The notes under the pieces were generated by a model that worked only from the letters and a program-made list of their open reading frames with translations, was not told where the DNA came from and ran no database searches. The translations under genes were made by a program, and so were the position numbers. Source: Echinococcus granulosus (Eukaryota; Platyhelminthes; Cestoda; Cyclophyllidea; Taeniidae). Taken from it: a DNA stretch of 64,000 nucleotides. Below, one piece after another: positions 39,601-51,600 of the stretch. How positions within the stretch are numbered: the first letter of the stretch is position 1; each line of letters starts with the position of its first letter. The DNA is taken from NCBI RefSeq assembly GCF_000524195.1, contig NW_020170419.1:1-64000 (forward strand), written 5' to 3'.

Positions 39601-42600
39601 ATAAATACATGCACACATGCATATTCCGGGTTACATCTGATTGAATTTCATGCCTCTTTTCTAAGATTAGAATCTCCTATCTACTGCCCTCTCCTCCCTC
39701 CTTGTAGTCTTCATCCTACTCCTCCTCTTTTTTAACCTTTTCAAGCATTCATATAAAAGGGAAGTCGACGCCTAGGCTACGCACTCGTGCTGATGGTGTT
39801 GTTGTTGTATTTTGCCCAACATTGGTGACGATGAGTAAAAAATTTGGACATTTTGGGTTCCATACTTGAGGGAGGGAAATACTCTGTCACCGTCTGTCGT
39901 CGAGGTGTCAAAATTTGATTAATTCTACTCCCTTAAATGTCGAGGCTGTTGATAGGGAAAGTATATATAGATAGATGCATGTATTATTGGCAAACCTTTC
40001 TATTTAATTAGATACGGTCTCAATGATAATTGTTTTGTCTCTCAAGGCAAGAAAAATAATACCTGTAGCTCCAGTCACCTCCGTTTTTGCCTCACTTCTA
40101 TCTCGTAAGTGTGCATTCTGCCGCATATGCAATTGCCTAATGCCCGAAATTCCTTATCAGAAAGGGGTGATTGGAATCGTGGTACTTCCACCTTGGAGTA
40201 ATTTTATCACGGGAATCCTTTCCAGGGAGGGGGATAGGGGTTTGCTTTGTTACCGCATCTACTCCAAATATCACAAAAATTTACTTGAGAAGCTTCTTCA
40301 AATTTAGAAATTGACTTATCTTTACGACCCATTCAAATTCTCAACATTTTAATAAATTACTTGAATGAATACCTATCAATTCGTTCCCTTGAATGTGATT
40401 CGTTGTTTTCTCCAAACCTGCTTAAATCTGATTGGCTGGAATGCGGGTCAAAAAAACTTCCAAAATTCACTTACATCATTACAAATACATCACTGATATT
40501 GAGCATGAATTTAAATTTGTAATCCAGTGAAGTTGTCAGCACTTTTCTGTTTCCTCAATGCTAATTCGTTGTTTCTTTTGAATTTGCGCTCACGTGATTG
40601 GTTCTAATGAAGTAAATAATTGGCATAGTTCTCTTACATTATTGTAAAATCTTACTTTTTTCTTTTGCTTAACTGCGTTAACTACCGACTTCAGTTGGGT
40701 GTAATATTATTCTGATTTTTAATCCCGCCTGGTGTCACAAATACGTGATGTGCGGGCCTTATCCCCTATTTGTTTCAATTCACGGCTCACGAACAGATTG
40801 GTTGAGTTTTAAACAACAATGTCGCAACTTTTATGCCTTTGTTTTTTTCCTAGAAACTGTTGAATTGGCCAGTTTAAAATATTCAGGAATGCCCATGTCA
40901 CCTGATGGTGGTCGCTTTTCTTCCGAAACAAATTCTGCCAAAGAAAGTGTTAACTTGCCTACTGGCCTAGACATTTAACCTACGGTATTGTTAGTCGATA
41001 AAGCTTGCAGCAAACATCGAGAGAAGGTCATACGATCCGGTTCAGGTTGCATCATGTCACACATTTGTGGTGCCGGATAAGGGTTGGAATAAATGCTGCG
41101 ACCTTTTTTCTCTCCGCTTTTAAATTCACAACTCCAATTAATTTTATAAAAACCCTCATCTTTTCCTAACTCTGTTGGCAAAGCAAGGAAATGAGGCGAA
41201 TTCGTGCTTTCTCGCCAATTTGTACGAAAGCACCCACGACTGTTTGGTTGGCGGTGGTGGTATGCAAATTCTCACTGACTATGGCGCCTTCTTGCTCGGG
41301 TCGGTAATTCACGATCGCTCGCCCACTCGCCGCCCCCTCCTTCGCACCCCCCTCCACCCCCACCCAGAGTGGGCTGCCAAATGCGCATGAGTCAAGCAAA
41401 CCATTTATTCACGAGGGTGCGGTTCATGCTCACTTCGGCTCTGCATCTGACCAATAGCGGTGTGGCATTCGAGCGCTCTCTTCAAAACAGACCAATTAAC
41501 GCACACCATCATATTGCCACGCAGGAACCCGATTTTCTTTCATGTAGACTAACCAAATAAAGTGATTTTGTTTCAGAAGAGAAGAGTAATTTTCCTACAC
41601 AATTTTCGTCAAAATGTTGGTTCCTTCTGTGACTAAATAGGTAGCGAATTTGCAGAACAAAAAGGAAATATAACGTAAACACATTGACCCTATTTTCATT
41701 GCCACTGAAGAATTACGTACTTCAAAGAAAGATATTCAACGCGGCCAAAGGGTCAAAAAGTTGTCGTCATATTACTTTGCCTGAGAGATAAAATAGTTGC
41801 TTTTAAAAACCTACTTCAACAGGAAAGCGAATGTGGTAGGCGTTACCTGACAAGGCTTAATAACTGACAGAGTGTCAAAGTCAACCGATTTGAGGTTTCG
41901 GCAAACAAGATGTATGTTTCAGTTTGTCTGCTGACTGACTGGCTGACGGAGTGGAGGATAGTTAATGCTAAAAGGCTTTAGTGCTTCGACGTTCTTCGAG
42001 TGGCCCAGCAAATCGGGAGTCACCTCCATGGGGTCCACTCACTAGCTCACCCCATAATTGTTCATTTGATGAAGGTCTGAGATCTGCCGACTTCGAAGGG
42101 TTCTGTTCTTTCAGGACTGCACAAAACACGGCCTCACACCCAGGATCTTAGACCTCAAAACTGCGTTAAGACGGGAGGAAAGACGACACCGGATTATTTT
42201 CACTCCTTTCCTCTTTTCTATCTTCGCTTTCGGGTAGATTGCAAAAACATTTAAAAAGCTTTTAAAGGAAACACTTTTGGTAGTTCTATCAACGCTGAGT
42301 AGTCACGTCAAAAGAAACCGAAAGCGGAGAGAGCTACCGTAATTAGTTGTGTGACTGTGTAGTGTAACGACTTGTTCTGTCAGGTAGTGCGGCTGCTTTA
42401 GCTGCTACCTGTCAAATTTGTCACTTTGATGTGAAGTTTGTCAGATGTCGGCAGGAAGTGAAACCTGTGCGAAAGGAGTAGCGTCTTTTCATCACACATT
42501 GACTGTACCGGAAGCACGAATGGAGGGAGGAGACTGTACGAAGTGGACGCTGAACCCTATGCGAGTCCGATCATAAGGCAAAGTAAAGTTGGTGCTTTTA

Positions 42601-45600
42601 TGTCCCAGAAGATGGGGCGAATTCGCTTTTCTTTTCTACCTCAGCATTATCGTCCATCTTTCCTCCCCACTTCATAAGTGATCGAATGATTGACTGGTGC
42701 TACTGTCAAAAAAGGCTGAGAAGCAGCACTTGAACCCTGAAGTGAATGCAAAAAAATGGAGCTGGGCTGGTGACTCCTTTTTTCCAGTCTTACCTCAATT
42801 CTGACGTCTAATGTCTAAGATATGATGTATGCGACGTGAGGTGTGAGATCAAGCGTTGTGTTATCTTGAATGATTCATTAGTTTTCCACAGAAGGAGTGT
42901 CTCAAGGTAAACGGGTCTCATAACTTTCGCAACATGGCTTTCTCGAACCTGTGGATCGCTTGAGATGACCAGTGCTGTGCTCGGTCACTCGACGAACCTT
43001 GAAGCAACAAAGCCATTTCTCATCATAACTCCTCCACTCTGTCCAGTTAGCCAGTTCGTCGGCGCGTTCATTGAACTTACCTGAAACAAGCGAAGAACAG
43101 CAGATTAGCAGACTCCGAAGTTTATTATCATCTCCTGAGACTTGGCATTTGCCCTCTCACCACTCATTTCTTAAGAACCTTCCCCCACTTGCTTTTTCCC
43201 ATCTCTCGTCTTTAAAAGTCAACTTCAAAAAGGTTGGATTTGACAGGTGGTGATGCTTATTGTAGGACGGGAGAAAGCGATGAAGAGTGGGACTTTGCCG
43301 GATGGTAGGACAATCACCAAATCGGAGGAATCGAGCTCCGACACGCGGACTCTATCACCCGGCACTGTGCACTCCTTATCGCCCGAAAAGGATGCACCAC
43401 CTACGAGTGTGGAGAGCAAGATCAACACACTGAAACGTACCACTGGCAACTCGGGGATGTCGGCGGTGAGTTTTTTTTGCAATTATTCTTTGAGCAGATT
43501 AAGTTGAAAAATCAGTTCTCTTTCCATACTTTTGTCAATTTACTCCATATTCATCCATCTATCCACCCATCTATCCTCTATCCATCCACTTATCAATCCT
43601 GGACCACTTTACATTGTTTCGCTCTACATATGCTTGTGGGGAAAATGACCACTGTTGTTCCCACCCTCTTATCCCTCCGGGATCCACCCAAACCTTGACA
43701 GACCCACTCTTCTAACATCCATCCTTCCTGGGCCAAGTTTTTTTAAATTCAGAGGCAAATGGAACTTCAGTCCGAGCGCTTTAAGTAAAAAAAAAACAGA
43801 AATATCCGACCATCTTGTAACCAATCTGCAGAGAGCAGAGTATATTTCTCCTTCAGTCTCATCCGTCCGAGCTGGATTAGTTGAATTTTCACTGTCTGCT
43901 GATTTTTAAACCTAAAAAACCTTATGCAATTTCACATCCCATTAGGTCGGAGAATGCGATAGAGAGGGGAGGGAGATGGGACAGGGCAAGAGAAGTGGTG
44001 ATGGTGGGGCTGAAGAAGAGGTGTTGGGAGAACGAGATAGTGGCAGATGGGAGACATTAATGGGAACGACTTTAAGTGGAGTTAAACAAAAAAACGCGCG
44101 CGTTTGCAGTTGGACCCGTAAACACGACACAGAAGAAGTCCCCATCTTTTCTACTTTATATCTGAAGGTTGATAAACCTGCCAGATAGACAAAGCGTTGC
44201 GATATTCTCTTCTCAAGGACTTTTTGATCCCCCTTTATCGGTGCTCGCATCTCACTAGGTCATTGTCAGTCGTGACACCGACTGTGAAATGTCTTGATGT
44301 CAGACACTAGGAAGTCCGTGACATATGGTGAGGGTAGTAATGACACCTTAATTCAGGGGGGGCCCCCATTGCGCCAGTGAGGAGGTGGCGACATGATAGT
44401 GACAGTTGCCAATCATCGTGCCGAAGGATCTGAAAACACGACCTGTAATATGACCTCATCAATTTTCTTCCCGGTGGCCTTTACCTCCAGACATCACCGA
44501 GACCTTGGCATATCGCCGTAGTTGAGTGGCGGTGCCACTTTTTAACAACTGTGGTGAGTTGAAACTTTGAATACCTCGCCGGAGCACCTACCCCAGTCCA
44601 CCGTGCATATAGACTGGCTAGAGAATTTGAAAGGTAGATGTTCCACACTACGTATTAAGGATGCTCTCATCTTTGAACCCTCAACAATAATCCCCCTGCC
44701 TTCTTTCCTCACTTTTTTCCCACCGTTATCTCATCCAATCACCAAAAGTGAAACTTCATATTGTGTTTACGTTTTTCTCCCTCCCTCTGTGTTATGATTC
44801 AATACTCGGTGGTGGAGTAACAAGTGATAAATCACAGGCAGAGGGGACTTTATGCTTCTGTGATTGCAAAAATGCACAGGTTTATAGGAAAATATTTTTA
44901 TGACAACACAGCAGCAACTTTGGGTGTGTGTGTGTGTGGATGGGGACGAGCGAGAGAGCAAGAGGGGCAGAGAGCAGGAAGGGGAGATTCACCAGCTTAC
45001 GCACAATTTAGCAGCGGATGTTGGAGATGGCGTACTTACTATGTAGCCATCATCAATTTTACTCCTCCAACCGGTCAGCCCGCTAGCCAGCCAACCTGGC
45101 CAAGCAGCTCGGTCACACAGATTGTTTCAATTGACAGCAACTCAATTAACATTTTGGCGGGCTATTTCAGGTTGGCATCAAAATTATGCTGCATGTGTGG
45201 TCTTTCCTTCGCCTTTTTTGACACTTGCGTTGGTTGAGATTCTTATACGATGCTACAAATTGTCCACTATGGCCACTCAGATGCCCTTTGTGTCCAAAGA
45301 GGGACATTCCTACTCGCGTGATCGAATTGACCAATTCAAAGGCTTACAAAGCAACTAGCTATTCTTCTTCAACACTTTTTTTTTTACAACTTTCAATTTG
45401 TTGTTACCAGTGTCGTAGGTGGAATGAAAAATTGGGGTGTCACGTATATGTGACGCTAGTGGTACATAAAAATTGGCGGCTCCTTAAGGTACAATTGTAA
45501 ATTTCCTAAGTTTTATGATTACAAAAAGGTGAATTTATCATCCACGAAGATCTTTCACATTTGTTGCGAGTACGACTTTTTGGCTGGCTAAAGTCACTTT

Positions 45601-48600
45601 TATTTCTACCCAGCTTTTTGAGGTTACTGACTGTCATTTTCATGTGCAGTTGTCAAATGCCGAGAATTTACTATCAAGAATGGACGTTTTGGTGGACTCC
45701 CTCTATCTGGTCCTGATTTATCTGTCGCCAGAGGGGGCTAGTTTACAATGGACTGCTTTGAGGTGGTACGTTCTACCGCCGTGTTTAACACATTCCTGTC
45801 CAACAAAATTCACAAGAAGCTTCGACACCCGGTTGTAAACAGCTTAAAGTACTTTTGCAATGTTAGATCTGTCAAAATTTGTCGAAGATCCGAGGGAAAT
45901 TAGCCGAGGGCGATGACAGCTTGACTGTCTGAGTAGCGTGTCTGCTCGTTGAAGACTTTTACAGCTCTTCTTGTCCCCTGTGTCGTGTTTTCAACACTCC
46001 ATCAATTTGGTTTTCTTCAATCAGTTTGAACGTGGCTCATCTGTCATTGTCTCCTATCGCTGATGCCTCATCCAGGTGCTATTTCCTATCTTGACATCAA
46101 ATATGACTTTTCCTAATTTTTCTGATCCATCGTGGGTGTAGACTTCAGTCTCTTCCGGTAAGTTTCTTTTGGAGCCATTAGAGCTCCGGTTGATGATTAA
46201 CGGTTTCGTACGCGATCATTTGGAGTTGTCCGAGATGTCAGTAGAAACATCGACCAGATACCGGCAGCCGTCCGCCTGCCCCCATAATCTCCTACACTTA
46301 GTCTTCCAGCACCGCCTTGGTAGCACTCAAACATCTTTCCTGTTTTTCCATTTTCCTGAATAACATCGGGTCCTCGCTCCTTTTGAAGGCCCCCATCAAA
46401 TTACTCAAGGTTGAACAAGTTTTATCAGTCCTTCCATTGCTGGTCTATCTTGTTTCAAACATTTCTTCTCCCCTAGTGACCAACCAATCAATTTACGGAT
46501 ATCCCAACGGGGGTGGCGCTTCAATTATTCCTTAAAACTAGACTTATAAGTGACAAGGAGCAAAAAATGCTATGTGTTGCCTAAAAGAACAACTTGTTGT
46601 TTCTATAACAGGCAGTGGCACAATATGTGGAAGAGGAGGAAAAACGTCAAAAGACGAGTTCGTTCGACCTTGACCCCATTTCGGCTTCAAGATCACCTAG
46701 TGCCAATTTCGAGCCTCCCTACAGCACTCGCTACGCCAATCATCGTTTCGCATGTAGGTTTTCTTTTTCCTTTTTTTGTTTATGGAAAGGAAAAAAAACT
46801 TGGGGACATTTAATTACGACATTGTAATTTCACCAGGGGTGTGGAGAGGGGATAAATCGGAATCACCTTACACCAATGAGTCGGTTTTAATCTGAATAAG
46901 CAGAAATATGTGTGGAAGGGAGGAAGGATGGTGTGGCGGTAATCCAAATTCATTAAGCTAGAAAATTTACACAAACAGGAAGTCATCCAGCCTCTGCCCC
47001 CCTCCTTCCTTTGCACTGCTCCGGTTATTGAATGGGAAGCTACCTGAAAACTTCTGACATTTTGCCAGCGTCTACAAGTAGTCATTGTTCGGGATAGTAG
47101 ACATCAAGGCGACCTCAGGCGTCTTCTCTGAGCTCCTCTTCAATGTATGCGATTGCACCTGAAATGATTCGACAGGCCGGAAGGATTTTCTTCCCCCCGT
47201 CATCGTAGCAGGAAAGAACGACAAATCCAGCTTTATGCACAAAAGATCTATTGAGAAATTTTGACCCAATTCTTTCCAGATCGACGCGAAAAGACCTTTG
47301 ATTCTCTCCGTTCTGTAGCACGTGAGTTCTAGACGTTGTCCTCGACACTGTGCGTCTACCTTTCTATCCATCCACAGTCAGTCCATATTACTCAAGAGCA
47401 GGAAGGGGGGGATGGTGAAACATTTTATGAAAGGTTGTATGTGGGTGTGTGCGCGTGCTTGTGGTTGAGTTGACCTTGACTTTTGACTGTCCAATAGCAC
47501 CCTCCCGTTCCACTCTGAGACGTGAGATGAGAGACGGCCTTACCGGCACGAGAGACCACTTCTCCACTTCACCGATTAGTAAGTTGCCTTATACCTACCA
47601 ACCGGGCAACACTATGAACAATAAGTTCTTGTTCCAGTCCCTCGCTCGCTCGTCCGCCCGCCCATTCATCTACTGAAACTCGGGTGCTTGTTATAACCCG
47701 CATCTGCGCTCTGTATGCGCGTGTGTGTGTGTGTAGATCCTACCTTGTTTTCCCCTGCATTTGCATGATGTGATCCAATCGCCTCCCCCTCCCCTCCTCC
47801 ACCTCCATCCTCTCTTTCCCTCTCTATCTGTTTGTGATAAGAGACACAGTGCGGACGACTTTCCCACCGGTGATTAATGACCGTGTGTGTGGGTTTGGAG
47901 ACCGCCGGAAACTTCTGTATTCACTGCATATTTCCTCATCGATAGATATGCGGACAAGAAAAAGGCGGTCTATTTTTTGTCACATCAGGATCTTTTAATA
48001 AGTTCCATTTGTGTTGACAGGTGACATTGGCAGGCCATAAAGATGTTTCCCGGCTAGGTTGAAGTATTCAAAAGTGGAGGAAATAAATGGTTTTTCTTCG
48101 GTCATTGGAACAAAAAATGTCGAACGATTTCCTCTTTTCCGTTTTCATCCAGGTGCAGCTCAGGTTCACTGATATGTTAAAACTTGCAGAGACGTGTGTG
48201 TGTCGTGTGTTGTCTAGTGATGAGTCGCTTCAGAAGATCCTTAGAAAAGGTAGAGACGAACCGTCAGTTGATATTGTGAGTTAGAAAAACGGTTATCACT
48301 TGTCAAGCCTCACCGGATAACAAGAAGCTTAAAAGACTGTCAGTTTCTTCTCCACCTCCTGTGACCCGTAATGGGAGGTGGCTTTGGAGCTTCAAACTCC
48401 TCAGGGATCATCCATCCGCAAGCGATGCACTCCACTTGCTGAAGGTGTGAGACCCGTCTACCCCAAGGTAGTTAGATCCATCTGTAGGGTGTGCAAGACG
48501 AACTTCTTCTGCGGATGACTGGCAAATCAGTCTAAAGAAAGTGGGCTTCCATTTCAAGACGGCACCACACATGATCTCACATTTTATGCCTTTGGCCTTA

Positions 48601-51600
48601 GACGTAGAAACTGAATTAGGACGGGAGGAAAGAAAGCATCGGCTCATCTTCACTCTCTCTTCTTCCACATCCTTCTCCTTCCTATTACCTTGGTGATATT
48701 TATTCTTCTGCCTTCAAAAATCTCCACCTGTATCCTGATTGGTTGGCACATCTCATATCCCTCCACAAATTTGCACTAAAAAGTTGCTTCTCAGGAATTT
48801 TTGACCAATTTATAACCCTCTGTGTATTTCACTGATTCATCGGACGCCTTTCTATCCCACCTTCTTGATGAGAATATACTGCCTTTATTACTTGTAGGAG
48901 CTGCTCAATCTAGCACGACTCTAGGTGAGCGTTGATTGTCTGATTTCATCCTCGCTATCCATTCCTCCTCCTCCTTCTTCTTCTTCCCTCTGCCTTCTTC
49001 GTCCTACGTTGTTTGGCTTTAACCCTTGCATGCTTTTATCCTTGTTTAAAACTTTTCACCTCCATGACTTCCGGCGGTCCTTCTAAACCATCTGACTGAA
49101 GGAATTGTCTACTTAATCCCAAATGCGGTAGTTGCTGAGTCGTCTTTTCTTCCTTTTTTTCTTCTTGTTGTTGTAAATTTTTGACAGTTCCTCGACCTGG
49201 CTACACTTCGGGAATTCTCTCTTCGCGTCCAGTTAGTCTTCCACGAGGAGTGAATGGTGTCACCTCCACCACCTTTCCACCATGGTCGTCTGCAGTGTCA
49301 CCAGCTCAACGCAAAATCTACGCGTCCAACACGTCAAGAACTCTTCCAGCCAATACAACTTCTGGTCCACTAAGTGATTCCAGGAATGGGGCCTTTACGT
49401 GTGAGTTCTTCGGTTTGTTGCAGTATTATGCTTCGGCCGTGGGGAATGCTACCGAGGGACGGGGGTGAAAAGGGAAAGGACTGCCTGATTGGCACACCCT
49501 CGAGGAGGTGTCCATCCTGAGTCATCCGAAACAAATATTTTTCATCTACATTTCTGATCAAATATTTTTTCTCGCAAAAAATGGAATTATAGAGATACTT
49601 AAGAAGTTTTTGCACTTTTATGCTCTAGTAGAAAAGGTAATAGCAGTTGATATTGTCTTGACGGCTTCTACCCATCTCATCATTCTTCATGTACGCGTTG
49701 TCACCCTGGCAACGGGAAGATGGAGGGAAGCGCTGTATGAACTTGACTGTGCAACATTTTGACAAGTTGCAGGAAAAGAAAACAGATTTACTGTCCTTAG
49801 CTGGGTGGAAGTAGAGGAGACTTCCGTGAACCTGTTTCCAGGAGTGCTCCAGACATCCACTTGAGATATCGTAATGGGAGAGCAGGATTTCCCCTTCCCA
49901 TTCCCCTCCTCCCTCTGTTCTGCCTCCTGATGGAACAAAGGCTTGTCTATTTTATTGAGTGACAGCCGCTTTTGTCCAGTCGCTGCATTTGGAATCCTGC
50001 ATCTACCTCAAGAGAAAATCGACCACCATTGTTACAGCTCAAAGCTGAGAAAGTGAAAAAAATTACCTCCTTCAAAATAAAACTATCTTATCCGTTTGTG
50101 GTGTAAATAGTCACTGGCACTAGATAATCGAGAAACATCCACCACATATTCGTAGTGTTAACTTTTCAGATGCCGAAATCAGGACGTCACATATATGTGA
50201 CGCTGTTGAAGTATCGTCTTGCTTGGATTAGTCTTAATACGATGTGTAAAGCTAAGAGACAAAACTTAAAAAAAGTGGCTTAAGTTTTGAAAATTAGATA
50301 AATTTTTTTTTTTGAAATGAAATTGGGTCGTCATATATATGTGACGCCGTTATAACATCGTCTTATGTGGATTAACATTTAACTTAAATGAGTTGATTGA
50401 TAAAACAAGGCTAAAAAGATTACTGGAAAGTTAAAACCCCAATGAAATTGGTTTTGTGAGAAAGTAAAGCAACCAAGGCATTCACCTCTTCAGTTTCACA
50501 AGGTGATGTGCCTGGTGTGTGTGTGTGTGTGTGTGTATGTGGTCGACTGCAGATACAATACTTCCCAGCGAAGTCAGTTTCATCTGAGATCTGTCTAAAA
50601 AGGGGTACAAGAAAGTCCCCTCTACATAAGATGCCACAAGGTGTCATGACATCGCAAAATTTACCCATAGGGTGACCTAAATACCACGCTTTAGAACGGA
50701 ACACAGGGAGGGGGAGAGGTAGCCTTCGTTTTGTATCCTTCCGATCATCACTGCGAAGCCTGTGTTCCATCAGCGCTTCAACTAGAGTCCTCACAGCTGT
50801 TAAAAGAGCCGGGTGGGAAATTGGCAATGCAAAGTGAAAAAATGCAGAAGTTTTGGAACAGGGAATTATTCGAATAATACATTCAGCAAAATGTTCTTCT
50901 ATTTTCGGACAGTGACCACCTCAGGACTTTCAATGAATGGTATGGCGGGTGCTACGGAGGCTCAACTGGCACAGCCCTTGACAACGTTGGCAACAAATCG
51001 AGATAGTCGTCGAGCGCGTTCTACGACACTCACTGGTGGTCTTCCACCACCCTCCATTTCGGGTCTGCGTCCGGTGGGTCCCAGAAGCTACAATTATCTT
51101 GGAGGCACCTCCTTTGAACTCTCTCGTGGACGTCAAACAAAAGCTGCGGCAATAAATACAACAAATGGTTGGAGGACTGCTCGAACGGCCTCCGAAAATG
51201 CCCGGTTTAGTGCTAGAGGCGGATCGAATGCCCTTCTGGATGACGAGTATCCAGATGTTCAGAGCTGGTTGAGACCAACCAAATCGCAACAATATCAGGG
51301 GCAGAAGGTATTGTGCCACACGAGTCTGGAAGAAACTTGTATGCTACCTTTTCCATGGAGTGAGCGACTAGCAGTGAATGCGGGGTGGAGGGAGCTCGGA
51401 AACCTCATTCTAACGCCCTTTGGGTTATTTGTCTTAGGAATACCCAGTTCTCCCTAGAAGCAGCATGAGTTGTTTTTTGCTCCGGCTGGAGGAAGTTTCT
51501 GCACTGGTGGTTAGTTGACAGCCCAGCGGCGGATTCGCTACGACTCTTGACCGCGGAAAAAAGTCGGAAAGGTTAGGCATGCAACACCACTTACGGGAAG

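Larger units (their letters stand above)
33933..43050 (+). other. 9.1-kb abLIM intron rich in repeats
   Basis: No exon was recognised in this span. It holds both copies of the 0.9-kb interspersed repeat (about 34375-35290 and 38090-39030), one member of a shorter repeat pair (about 42120-42230) and four palindrome copies. A small conserved exon could still be hidden here, although phases match without one. Confidence 0.6.

Noticed and set aside
45651..45838. Open frame after a CAG in abLIM intron 43466-46611.
   Set aside because: Neighbouring exons already join in phase, and the peptide lacks abLIM features.
24991..50345. Reading the GTCAC/GTGAC palindromes as bacterial operator sites or contamination.
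   Set aside because: They lie in introns of clearly animal genes with normal splice sites.
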